Part shown: one piece after another, positions 49,455 to 60,986 of the stretch
Numbering within the stretch: the first letter of the stretch is position 1
How the letters are laid out: every line of letters starts with the position of its first letter
Assembly: GCF_001625215.2 (NCBI RefSeq)
Contig: NC_030385.2
Location: 29,413,598 to 29,477,597 of the forward strand
Origin: Daucus carota subsp. sativus
Lineage: Eukaryota > Streptophyta > Magnoliopsida > Apiales > Apiaceae
Direction: 5' to 3'
DNA length: 64,000 nt
Made by a program: the position numbers and the translations under genes
Notes under the pieces: generated by a model
Told to the model about the DNA's origin: nothing
Database searches by the model: none
The model's input: the letters and a program-made list of their open reading frames with translations, nothing else

Positions 49455-49661
49455 GTAGGGGACACCCGTGTGGAGGGCGACCTGCCCACGGAGAAAATCA
49501 ATGGGGGTCGCCCTCATCAGGGGCGACCTGCACACGGAAAATTATTCCGTTTGGGTCGCCCGACTATTAATGATTTAAGCTGATTAGTTTTGAAAAGTTG
49601 AACGTAGGCTGGTTAGTTTTGAAAACTTTACGTTCAAACCGGTTACTTTTGTAAGGGAGCC
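49455..49661 (-). repeat. Right terminal inverted repeat of the Mutator-like element
   Basis: Inverse of 44309-44515, with the hairpin GGTCGCCCTCATCAGGGGCG at about 49506-49527 and the tandem CAAAACTAACCAGCCT units. Confidence 0.85.
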
Positions 49662-49697
49662 AGTCATTTTGGATGTCTCTGTACAATCCAAAAATAA

Positions 49698-49921
49698 TAC
49701 TCTCTTTAATCCATTATATGAGGAGTTTGACCTTTTACACGTATGTTTAGGGAGGTTTGACCACATAGCAAACATTAATATTTTTATAATTTTTTTTAAA
49801 AAATAAAAGTATAACATAAATATTTTTATTCAGAAAAAAAATTACAAAAATATTATATTTGCTATGTGGTCAAACCTACTAAACATACGTACAAAAAATC
49901 AAACGTCATATATAATGGACC
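49698..49921. mobile_element. Foldback MITE with 60-bp arms
   Basis: Arms TCCATTATATGAGGAGTTTG...ACCACATAGCAAA and the inverse TTTGCTATGTGGTCAAACC...TATAATGGA pair over about 62 bp around an AT-rich loop of about 100 bp. Probably a Stowaway relative; it lies 27 bp outside the Mutator-like element's right target repeat. Confidence 0.75.
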
Positions 49922-50104
49922 TTTGAAATGTTATTATATTCACTACTTTTTCAACTATCTTTAGCCTTTTTCAACTATCTTTAGCCTATAATAATATTAC
50001 ACTCAGTGATTTGCCGTGCTAATTTTTTTCCACATTTTCTTAGTTTCCAAGTCTCACCACAATATATATAATGACAATTTTAATGTGAGCAATGACTTAA
50101 AAAA

Positions 50105-50650
50105 AGGGTTAATTATATATTTGGTCACTGAAGTGAGCTTAATGTATCAAATTGATCACTGAACTCAAAACGGTATCAAGATGATCACTGAAGTGGCCAT
50201 AAATATCAAACAAATACCTTGAAATATAAGTTCAAAGTAAAAGTAATATTTATAAAGCTTTACACATTATTTTTGAATATTACCAAAACCAAGTAAAAGG
50301 TTATGACTTCTAATATTTATGATAATATATTTAGATTTTATCAAGTTTATTTATTATTTATTTTTAATTAAAACAAAAAAATAACTATAAAATAAAATAT
50401 AAATAATAAATAAACTTGATAAAATGTAAATATATTATTTTAAATACTAGAAATCATAACCTTTTAGTTGGTTGTGGTAACATTTAAAAATAATGTGTAA
50501 AACTTTATAAATAATATTTTTACTATTGGAACTCATATTTCAAGGTACTTGTTTGATATTTATAGTGATTTTAGTGACCATCTTGATACCGTTTTGAGTT
50601 CAGTGATCAACTTGATACATTAAGCCCGTGACCAACTTGATAATTAACCC
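50105..50650. mobile_element. Mutator-like foldback element (about 546 bp) with long inverted arms
   Basis: Starts AGGGTTAATTATATATTTGG and ends CTTGATAATTAACCC. Arms contain GATCACTGAACTCAAAACGG and its inverse CCGTTTTGAGTTCAGTGATC and pair over most of the length. A 9-bp CTTAAAAAA is duplicated on both sides (50096-50104, 50651-50659). No coding capacity. Confidence 0.85.
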
Positions 50651-50659
50651 CTTAAAAAA

Positions 50660-51333
50660 AACAGGTGAGCAGTGACAAACTTCACGCCATTGAGGAATCA
50701 AGAATAAATTTTTGTCATTTATAGTAGAAGATAAGTTTTTATCATTTAAATTATCAAATTATTTGTGTAATCAAGAACAAACTCTTATCACTTACATGAT
50801 ACACTCTCATATATGCCAAAAACCTTTTCTTAAAGGAAGAAAAAATGGGAATATCACATGCCATTATAAAGATCAACAAATTAACAAATTAATTGCTCAA
50901 AAGGACACTACAATTTCTGTTAGTCAATTACTCCATATAATAATTCTTAATACTCCTGCCTCCAGCCCAAACATCCAATCCCATATGTATGGAGATTTCA
51001 ACGGTTTCAATCTTGTCATATGATATATCCATGTGAGTTAGAAGACACTGAACACTGCATAAAGTCACTACTAGTTGGTCGGAGGTCTTCTCTGCCACTA
51101 TGTGTTTGTCATCCTCAATCCTCATCCCTTGTTTTTTTGTAATTATTTCTTTAAGCTTTGTTTTTAGCGATTATTAAGTACAAAGAAAAGGTCTTACACG
51201 ATAATACTATTTATTTACAACTGTTTGAAAAAAACACATTCTATAGCTATATACAATTATATATGACAAGTAAACAAGATATATAATATAAAAAACAAGT
51301 GGGAGTGAAATGAGGAGCTCTCGTGCCATCTTA
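50660..51333. other. AT-rich spacer
   Basis: Short frames on both strands; none recognised. Confidence 0.4.
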
Positions 51334-51428
51334 ACGAACCAACCGTGTAACACCTCAGTCCCACGTCGAGGCATTTGAAGACGAACCAATCGTGTAACAC
51401 CTCAGTCTCATGTCGAGACGTGTGAAAG
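51334..51428 (+). repeat. Tandem duplication of about 47 bp
   Basis: Two adjacent units starting ACGAACCAAYCGTGTAACAC and including CACCTCAGTCYCAYGTCGAG. They differ at a few bases. Confidence 0.85.
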
Positions 51429-51473
51429 ATTTTAATTCAATTAATAAGCATAAGTACAACTGCTAGTTGTACC

Positions 51474-51840
51474 AACAAATCATGATCTTTTGGGAGCCTG
51501 TGCTGGCTTGTGAATTACTTAAGTTGTTGGAGTTGAGCCAGTATATTTAAACTTATTTTCGGATTTGGAATTCGGGACTTGATTAGATTTCCGAAAAAAA
51601 ATCGAGAGTCTGAGCCAGCTCTTGAAAACTTGATTACTCAAGTTGCCGAAAGTGAGGGCACGAAACAAAGGTTGACTAGAGAGCACAATGGCTAGAGAGA
51701 GGAACAAATCATGATCTTTTGCAGTTGTGGTGGGATTGTGAATGACCCAAGTTTTTTGTTGTTGTAATTGGAGCAATATATTTAGACTAATTTTCGGATT
51801 TAAAATTCAAAATTTTACTCATTTTTCGAAAAAGACTCGG
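51474..51840 (+). repeat. Direct repeat of about 135 bp in two diverged copies
   Basis: Copy 1 (51474-51612) and copy 2 (51703-51840) share AACAAATCATGATCTTTT at the start, ATATTTARACTWATTTTCGG in the middle and 'tttccgaaaaa / ttttcgaaaaa' at the end. Origin unknown. Confidence 0.75.
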
Positions 51841-52150
51841 ATATGACCAGGTTATCACAAACCGGTGTCAAAATAAGCTATTGAGGTCATACTCCTGTCT
51901 CGTAATAGTCATCCGTGTACATTATGGTGTTTTTACTTTGCAATTTATATGGAGTTTATTTCTAGACAGAATAAAATATGCATGATTTAGGCCGACCAAT
52001 TCCTTATTTTTATTATTGACTCTTGTTAACACAATATTTCACGAAGTGGCTAGCTAAAATTAATATTTTAAGAAAAATGCAAATAAAAAAAAGTTCAATT
52101 GCTATATGACAATCAGAATATATCTGTGTATTTTTATTTTTCAGGAGGTT

Positions 52151-52220
52151 AAGATTTATGAGGATCAGTCGCACAATTTAAGACTTGTGACAAATCAAGA
52201 TTTGTGAGGATCAGTCGCAC
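52151..52220 (+). repeat. Short direct repeat (24 bp, two copies)
   Basis: Units at 52151-52174 and 52197-52220 of the form AAGATTTRTGAGGATCAGTC, followed by GCAC in each. Confidence 0.85.
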
Positions 52221-53736
52221 GGGAGTGAAGATAATACAAACATATAAACAACATAATTTAAGTACCAGGAACAAAAATTAGATTACGTAGAGGATGTAAA
52301 TGAGATTTATATGAACGATGTATATGGTTTACATGGTTTACAGGACATATTTTATAATAATAATTCTATAAATTTGTTATCCATCGGTTATGTTTGTAAG
52401 TTTAACACAATAAATATAAAAAGGAAAAAAAATATTGATTCAAATTATATCAATTTGACAAATAACTTTGCTACTAATTAAAATTAACTGAAATTTTGAT
52501 TCACAATAAATTTAAGAAATTAAAATATATTAATATATGATATAGATTTCTTTAAATCCTCATATCAGTTATTAGATTTTTACACTTTAAACATAGTTTG
52601 TTAAGAATTTGGCTGGTTTAAAGCCATCATTAGATAAACTTTTTAAATTTAAGATATATTTTAGATATAAAATCATTATCGTTAATAACTGTATGCTATT
52701 ACTATAAAAAGTATCATAAATGCCCATTAGCTTCCTCTTCCCCTTTTATCTTATGAACACCAAGATTCCCATTTCCCTCTCAGACATATAATCCCAAGTA
52801 TTAATGAAGATATGTCCCGTTGACGTGATTATTCTTTTTCGATTTTTCCTGATATGTGTATCACTATTATTTAAAAAGCATAATAATTCATTTCAACAAT
52901 GCAAAATCTTAGTTAATGAAAAATTCAACTTGAGAATATAAAATTTGAGATATCTACGTGCAACTTGTGTCTACACACTAAATATGAGTTGACTACAATA
53001 ATTACTTAAAAAAGAAAGTGAGAACCAGAATCCTGCTCTGTTTATATAGACAATGACAGGCAAATTTTGATGTTTTTATAATTTTATGTTTTCTAGGTTA
53101 TTGTATAGTTTATCCAAGTGTTACATAAGATAAAATAATTATAATTTTCAGTTAATGAAGATTCCTAGCAGTGATAATTTGACTGATACTAGTGAATGAA
53201 AAACATTATAATTCCAAATGAAATCAAATTTATAACACATTGACATAAATTTATATATACTATAAAATTAATTATAAAGAAACGAATGGGCCTATGCATG
53301 CATTATTGATACGGCTTATACAACTAATTGAAAACATTTTTAATTACTGAAAATATATTTAAAATGTCTTCGTCAACCATCATCTCACACACAAAAAAAC
53401 TATACTATATATCCCCTATAGGATTGCATTTTGACAATTTTAAACAAGGAAAATAGAAAAAGAAATTAATTGGGGCCGGTAGGTCCAAATTTAATATACC
53501 ATGCATAGCCTCTGGACTCTGGAGTCTGGGCTACAGATTGATCTGCTAACTACTTTTTTCAATAGTAATATGTGAGTAATAAACATAGGAACTGTATCAA
53601 CTCATCAATATGTTCTGCAAAAAAGCTTTAACGTGTCATCGAACGCGGCATGGATGAACATTAAAACACGGAGTAGCGATTTTCACTAAATACAAGATCA
53701 TATCATGTGCACCCTGCTCTGCTTCCCATTGATGTA
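52221..53736. other. AT-rich non-coding interval
   Basis: Nothing recognised. Confidence 0.4.
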
Positions 53737-53998
53737 CTCCCTCCGTCCCTTTTTACTTGTCCATTTTGAAAAGATAACGCATCTTAAGAAAATGTTAGGT
53801 GGATATCTTGTTTTCATACATATCCCTAATAAATTTAATGAATTAGATAGAGTTGTGTATATATATATGCTAGTCAAACATTGGAAGTTGTTACATTTTG
53901 AAAAAACATACAAAAAGTTGTTTTGAAAAGAGAAGTGGACAAGTAATTTGGGACAAAAAAAATTTTCAAAAGGGACATGTAAAAGGAGACGGAGGGAG
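53737..53998. mobile_element. Stowaway-like MITE
   Basis: Ends CTCCCTCCGTCCCTTTTTAC and AAAAGGAGACGGAGGGAG, flanked by TA. 262 bp. Lies about 0.5 kb before the AKT1-type gene's TATA box. Confidence 0.88.
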
Positions 53999-54462
53999 TA
54001 TGTCTTAATTATGAACATAAATCATGTTAAAATAGTAAGGATTATTAAATATCCACCCGATTCATTCATGGACAGAATTCGTGAAAAATAATTTTCAATT
54101 TAGGTATTTTGATACTTTTGAATATTTTATTTGCAGACTATCGATAATTTTGAATATTGTCAAAGAACACACACGAATTATAAAAAATATATATGTACTA
54201 GTGACTTAACAAATAAGGTTCCCTCCGCAGCAAAAATAGCAAAAACAATAATAAAAATAATAAATAATCAAATTATGGGGAGCGGAAATATTGTAAAAAG
54301 TAAAAGTTAGAGAGGAAAAAAGGGGAAGTTGTCTTCAAAACGAAGTTTGTAAGCCTGGGAGAAAATATACAAGTAGATAATTCGATATAGCCGCGAAAAC
54401 AAATACGACCCTTTTCTCTCCATAAATACATAAGCTCTTTCTTTTATTACCGTTCCCACGTT

Positions 54463-54470
54463 TATATAAG
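54463..54470 (+). promoter_or_regulatory. TATA box of the AKT1-type channel gene
   Basis: TATATAAG, about 150 bp before the ATG at 54614. It is followed by a CT-rich leader tract (about 54524-54545), common near plant start sites. Confidence 0.6.
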
Positions 54471-54613
54471 ACCTGATTCTTAACCGCCTTCCATACACTT
54501 GTTGTCATAAATTAACAACGCAAACTCTCTCTCTCTCTATCTCTCCTGACAATAACTAAACAGAGAAGAGCAGCATAAATACATAGACATCAATTACTGA
54601 TCGGCGGCGAAGG

Positions 54614-57600
54614 ATGTTCAAGGTGCCGGTGATATGCGGAACGGAGTTAGAAAGAGAGATAGAGCTTTCACGTGACGGAAGTCATTACAGTCTCACTACG
54701 GGTATTCTACCTTCTCTCGGTGCACGCAGCAACCGTCGTGTTCAACTCCGCAACTTCATCATCTCTCCCTATGATCGACGTTACAGGTCTCTCGCTTTTT
54801 CCTACCCTCTTCCAATATATTTTTTTTCCGAAGATCAGTCGGGACTCTAGCCTAGGCTTTATTATTCGGTCAATGTATTTATGTGTGTTTGTCCATTCAT
54901 GAATAACCTCTGAATCTTACTACTACTAAACTATTCATTGTTCATTAAGCAGGGAGTAGTTGTTTCTCTGCAATTTTTTACTCTTTGCATTGATTTCTCC
55001 AGTTGCGCTATTACTGCCTTATATTCCGTGTCTTGTGAATCACGCTTTTTTATTCAATCCTGCAATATCTTCTTCTTGGCATTCTCTTGAGACACTATTA
55101 TATCATTTGTTACTATTATTTTTTATTCTTGTTTTTTTTTACCTTATATGGATATGTGTTGTGTTGCGGGCAACCAGCTCTGTGGCAAATATTCAGAGTT
55201 CTTGATATATTTAATTTATTCTATTTTTGTGTAGAAAAAGGACTAAAGGACTTAAACCTAGATGATAATTACTCTTTCCGTCCCGTTTATTTGTCCATCA
55301 ATCAAACTTCACAACTATTATGTTAATTAAATGGGACGGAGGGAGTAATATTCTATGAGTCTTCAAACTAAGCTATCGACGAACATTATGTTAATGGTTC
55401 TGATCTACATACAATTTTCATGCTTCACTCAAACCCCACCACATTTCAGTACCATTCTTTTTCGCTTTTTGATGGAATCTTGAATCTTTTCATGTGAAGC
55501 CTATTCCATGGTCTAAATTTATTTTAATTCTGTCAACTCTATACAAAAGCAAGATTTCTCCCCTTTCTGCCTTCACTGTTACACATTAATAATTATGAAT
55601 GTATACTGCAGATGTTTAATCAATGTATCTTTAATTGGTTCCCCACACGGGTTTATATGTTTCATGGTTAGTCGCCTAAAAGTGTTTTATCAACAGCAGT
55701 CTGTATGTTTGCTATTGGTTCATTTTGTTATGCTTGTCCATAGATTGTTCTTACATGTTTTCACATTTTCTTTCTGCTCTAAATCTTTTTTCTGTTCAAG
55801 CTCACTTTCTTTGATGGTGTTTTTATTGACTTTGAACATTCATGAATCAAGCATTACTCTACATTTGTTTATAATAGTTACTATTATTATTATTATACTG
55901 TATCTAAAAGTCTTTGCCACCGTTTTTTTATATTTGTTTATCAATCTTATATTTCACTGAATCTACCCTTCACCTACTTGTATTTTCGAAGAGTCATCAG
56001 CTACTTTTGAACATTGCAATTTTGTTTGGAGATTCTGACTTCCCGTGCTGATAAAATTTGATGATAACAATTAAACTTTCAAGTGATTTTCGAAGATCTT
56101 TCTTGAATTTATGATTCGATGTGCATACGATGCCATTCAATTTAATTGGAGATAGATAATTTATACCACAGTTGTACTCTGTAGTTAGTGTTTATCGAAA
56201 AATTAGAGCATATAACAAGAGTATCGTTCTAGTGTTGAATGATCACACTCTCTATTGGTCGATCATTATTATTTCCATTTCTACTGATAACAATTATGCA
56301 AAGCTTGATAAAATTGAAATCAAATTGACAGGTTTTGGGAGACTTTTCTGGTTATTCTGGTTATTTACACTGCCTGGGTGTCCCCATTTGAGCTTGGTTT
56401 TCTTCACAAAGCACGACCACCACTCTCTGTCCTTGATAATGTTGTAAATGGGTTTTTTGCCATCGATATCGTACTTACTTTCTTCGTAGCTTATCTTGAT
56501 AAAAATACCTACCTCCTTATTGATGATCGCAAGCTGATTGCTTGGAAGTATGCAAGTACATGGTTGGCATTTGATGTCATATCTACAATACCTTCGGAAC
56601 TTGCTCTGAAGATTTCCCCATCACCTCTTAGGACCTATGGTTTATTTAACATGCTCAGACTCTGGCGGCTTCGTAGAGTTAGTTCTCTTTTTGAGAGGTA
56701 TATTTCATTTCTGCTAATTTTCAAGGGTGTACAAATTTTCAGTTTACTAAATTGTGATCGTATTTATTCTTGAACTTATACAGACTGGAGAAAGACCGAA
56801 ATTTCAACTATTTCTGGGTTCGATGTGCGAAGCTTATTTGTGTACGTATGGATGGTTTTACTCTTACTTTCTAGATTACCTGCTGTAGAAAAAACACAAT
56901 ACGTATATTAATAGAATATCATTAATTCATTTTACAGGTTACCCTTTTTGCAGTTCATTCCTCTGCCTGCTTTTATTATCTTATAGCAGCTGACTATCAT
57001 GACCCTTCGAAGACTTGGATTGGGGCGTCCATCACTGACTTCAAGAATCAAAGTTTATGGATTCGCTATGTGACGTCAATTTATTGGTCCATTACAACTC
57101 TCACAACAGTTGGTTATGGAGACTTGCATGCTCAGAATACAGGGGAAATGATCTATGACATATTTTACATGCTTTTCAATCTTGGGCTAACAGCTTATTT
57201 GATAGGAAATATGACCAACTTGGTTGTCCATGGTACCAGTAAAACCAGGCAATTTGTGAGTAGTCTGTTATAGTACAAATTAACATTTCTCGTTCCATTA
57301 TTTGATCTGTCAAGTCTCATTGTCATTTTTTTATAATTTGAACAGAGGGATACCATTCAAGCTGCATCTAGTTTTGCTCATAGGAATCGACTTCCTGTTC
57401 GACTGCAAGATCAGATGCTTGCACATTTATGCTTAAAGTTTAGAACAGACTCTGAAGGGCTTCAGCAGCAAGAGACTCTTGATACTCTCCCAAAAGCCAT
57501 CCGCTCAAGCATTTCACATTTCCTGTTCTACACCCTCGTGGATAAGGTTTATTTGTTTCGAGGGGTGTCTAACGATTTGCTCTTTCAGCTGGTAATTTGA

Positions 57601-60600
57601 TTTGTAGATTTCCAAAGTTATGTGCTTGTGTGTCTTTGTAGCCCCTTTATTGTAGAAGAAGCTTATTTTCTTATTAATGCAATGTCACGTCTGTGCTGCA
57701 GGTTTCAGAGATGAAAGCTGAATACTTTCCTCCCAAGGAGGATGTCATTTTGCAAAATGAAGCACCCACAGATTTTTATATACTTGTTACAGGAGCAGTT
57801 GTTAGTTCCTAACCTTAAATATTCAAGACTTGGAACTTTAATTATCTTTAAAGTGTTTGGTTAACAACGATATATGACTTCTGTTTTAATTTTACAGGAT
57901 TTGGTGGTTCTCAAAAATGGGGTCGAACAGGCAAGCATACTTGAATATCATGGCATGTTTCTAGTCCTCTCTTCTTGCATTATGGTCAGCTAACATTATG
58001 CTGTTGGCAACTCAAATACAGGTCGTTGGCGAGGCAAAAACTGGTGACCTTTGTGGTGAGATTGGTGTACTTTGTTATAGGCCTCAACTCTTTACAGCAC
58101 GCACCAAAAGATTGAGCCAGCTCTTACGTTTGAATCGCACAACATTTTTTAATATAATTCAGGCCAATGTTGGTGATGGGACGATTATCATGAATAATCT
58201 CCTCCAGGTTTGTGTGTTGTATATGTCGCGTGTAAATTTGAAATAAACCCTTTCTCTCTTGTGAAATTTGTTAAAGACCATTAACATCATTTTGTTTTAT
58301 TGGTGGTTGCAGCATCTGATAGAGGAGAAGGATCCCATGATGGAGGGAGTTCTACTGGAGACAGAGCATATGCTAGCTCGAGGGAGAATGGACTTGCCTC
58401 TTAGCTTATGCTTTGCTACACTTAGAGGAGATGACCAACTATTGAATCAACTTCTTAAACGTGGCCTAGATCCAAATGAGTCGGACAACAATAATAGGAC
58501 AGCTCTGGTAACTTATTTCTTCTTTGCAAAGTTATTTTTACCAATTATCGTTACTTGATTCTTATGGAAGTTACTTTTACTAACTTCTGTCTGTGTAAAC
58601 ATATTTCAGCACATAGCTGCATCCAAAGGAAATGAAAACTGTGTGCTACTATTACTGGATTATGGAGCAGATCCCAATAGTAGAGGTATTTATTTATCCA
58701 TCAGTGCTAAAATTATAAAAAAAGTAACATAGTTATAAAAAGAAGCAATGGTAGGTCAGTTGAGCTTTTTTTTGCTCCATGATTACTTGAAGGTTATGTT
58801 ATTTATATGTATTGTAATCCTGGAGTTACTAGAATTTGCATCTATTTTCTTATATTTGATCCATTAAAATAATCTTACAAACTATTTATGATCACTCTGT
58901 ATATATTTTGAAGGACTATTAGTCCTATGAGAATGAACTAAGAAGCGACTGAAATTTAGTTTACAAGATGATTGAATGGATTATATCATTATAAATATGC
59001 TAAAGACCTCAAAATCAACTCCATTAGAAAAATTTTAACCAAAGCAACAGGTCTATGAACACAATTGACTTCCAGATTAAGTACTATTAACATATGTCAG
59101 TATAGTAGAAAACATCTCAATTATTGCCAGCATGTTGCACAACCCACTAGGAACTAATATAAGTCGTAATGTATTATGTTACAAGTAGCATATTTGATGA
59201 TTGAGTTTCTTTTATAAGATATCAGCATAGTTGGTATGTGTTAAGTGTATATGAATCATTTACATAGTAACATCTCTAAGCTGTGATTTCCTTCTGGTCT
59301 GATATGATCTCTGCAAGTCAAGGCACCAAATCAAGTAATCTGAGACATAAAGCACTTAGTTCGGCAACACTGTTTTTGGGAAATCTTGAGTTGACCCTAT
59401 CATCTTCTTATGGGGACTGTTCATATGATTTTCTGAACATAACTTCTGGGCTGGAATATCATATGTGCATCCTAGTTACATGCTGTCCTGATCTGTTCAT
59501 TGGTTATGACCAAAGAGTAGAATATAAAAAAAATCTTTACGTGTTATGGATAATATTAAGTATATCTATACAAAGTATGATTATCCATAAAGTATTGCTT
59601 AATCAATTGAGTATGAGGGATGAACAGTCGAATTTTGAGGGTTGACTTTCCATATTTAAGCAGTAGTTTAATATGCAGCAGGTTAGTAGTATACTACTAA
59701 AGTCGGTTGAATCATGGATGATTGGATCACACATTAATATAGGGAGGCATGTCCCAACTGTATGTTTATTTTTATTTATGAATCTATAGTAATGTCATTT
59801 TTCCTGCCAACATGACTTGAATGCCTCCTTCTTTTACTATCTAGTTAATGCATGTCTACGGACACGAAGAAATTAATAGGTCGTATATGATACACAAGAC
59901 TTCCGCATCAGACTATAGTATTGTCTAATGAAGGTTACTATATAGGTAGTCTCGGTTTAGGTTACTATATAGGTAGTCTCGGTTTTATCTTTTGTAAACT
60001 GATTGTTTAAATGTGTTTCGACTTGTGACCTACAATAGCGTATAGACACTATATATATTTGCAGAATGTCATAAAAGAATTAACTTGAACTCCTTTTCCC
60101 CAACCTGTGTGCAGATTCAGAAGGGAATGTACCACTTTGGGAGGCCATGTTGTCTAATCATGAACAAGTGGTTAAAGTGTTGGCGGATAATGGTGCTGTA
60201 ATATCTTCTGGTGACACGGGATATTTTGCTTGCATTGCTGCTGAACAAAATAACCTGGACCTGTTAAAGGAAATTGTCCACCGCGGAGGGGATGTCACTC
60301 GTCCTAAGAGCAATGGAGCGACAGCTCTCCACGTTGCAGTTTGTGAGGGTAATGTTGACATTGTTAAATTTCTTTTGGACCAAGGATGTTATGCTGATAA
60401 AGCTGATGACCATGGCTGGACTCCAAGGAATTTAGCTGAGCAACAAGGACATGAGGATATTAAACTTCTTTTCCAATCCCCAAAACCTGAAAGAACTCAA
60501 TCTGCTGATGTTCAACTGCCCGAGGAAAAACACGGGGTTCGTTTTCTCGGGAGACATAGAAGTGAGCCAACAATACGGCCTTTCTCTCATGACAGAAATG

Positions 60601-60986
60601 GAGAAGGGGAGTCACTGGGACGTGCTAGGCGTCGCCGTGGTAATAACTTCCATAACTCACTATTCGGGATCATGTCATCTGCTACTGGTGAGGAAAATGA
60701 CTTGCTCTTATCTGTAAATCAAAACAGAAGTGCACTGAATGTCGCACATTACACTGCCAGAACAACAGTTAGTTGCCCTCAGAAGGGAGATGTTACCGGA
60801 AAGCTCGTGTTACTTCCACAGAGCTTTCAGCAGTTGCTTGAGATCTGTATGAAGAAATACAGGTTTGTGCCTACTCGGGTTCTAATCAAAGATGGAGCTG
60901 AGATTGATGAAATAAATTTAGTTAGGGATGGTGATCATCTAGTTTTTGTTGGTGATCTTACAGTTAACGGTGGACACATGAGATAA
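54614..60986 (+). CDS. AKT1: AKT1-type Shaker potassium channel (inward rectifier)
   Basis: Eleven exons join in phase to 873 residues: 54614-54786, 56332-56697, 56784-56841, 56938-57255, 57346-57591, 57702-57800, 57898-57930, 58022-58207, 58313-58507, 58610-58685, 60115-60986. Order: N-terminal [20 protein letters not shown]; six membrane segments from residue 58, with the charged S4 near [10 protein letters not shown]; pore with K+ filter TTVGYGD (255-261); C-linker [14 protein letters not shown]; cyclic-nucleotide-binding fold (about 385-480); ankyrin repeats (about 515-715); KHA domain at the end ([24 protein letters not shown]). This matches AKT1, the plasma-membrane K+ uptake channel of root cells, which in Arabidopsis is switched on by the CIPK23-CBL kinase module. 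The frame is intact. One junction is GC..AG. AKT1 rather than KAT or SKOR is chosen for the N-terminus, the ankyrin block and overall length. Confidence 0.95.
54787..56331 (+). other. First intron of the AKT1-type gene
   Basis: A 1.5-kb T-rich intron that contains a tiny Stowaway derivative (55272-55345). No other element recognised. Confidence 0.8.
55272..55345. mobile_element. Miniature Stowaway derivative (74 bp) in AKT1 intron 1
   Basis: Ends CTCTTTCCGTCCCGTTTATT and AATGGGACGGAGGGAG flanked by TA; almost only the two termini remain. Confidence 0.8.
58686..60114 (+). other. Intron 10 of the AKT1-type gene
   Basis: A 1.43-kb intron inside the ankyrin-coding part, phase 1. It holds a tandem 27-bp duplication at 59933-59986 and a 120-codon frame at 59283-59645 with no recognised family. 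Confidence 0.8.
59933..59986 (+). repeat. Tandem 27-bp duplication
   Basis: Two adjacent units GGTTACTATATAGGTAGTCT..., identical except for the last base. Confidence 0.95.

Larger units (their letters stand above)
44309..49661. mobile_element. Mutator-like element (5,353 bp) carrying a plant mobile domain gene
   Basis: Inverted ends start GGCTCCCTTACAAAAGTAA on both sides and stay alignable for about 200 bp (44309-44515 and 49455-49661), with roughly ten differences over the first 110 bp by eye. A perfect 10-bp duplication AGTCATTTTG lies outside each end (44299-44308, 49662-49671). Long TIRs and an 8-11 bp duplication define Mutator-like elements. No transposase domain was recognised inside; the only gene is a PMD gene (46048-48192). 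It is therefore probably non-autonomous and needs a transposase from elsewhere. Confidence 0.9.

Noticed and set aside
51357..51371. AGTCCCACGTCGAGG, resembling the upstream element of plant U6/U3 genes
   Set aside because: No TATA at the needed spacing and no snRNA sequence downstream; it is part of a 47-bp tandem repeat.
55595..55960. 121-codon hydrophobic frame in AKT1 intron 1
   Set aside because: T-rich intron DNA gives Phe/Leu-rich frames by chance; flanking exons join in phase without it.
59283..59645. 120-codon frame in AKT1 intron 10
   Set aside because: Exons 10 and 11 join cleanly in phase across it, and no family is recognised.
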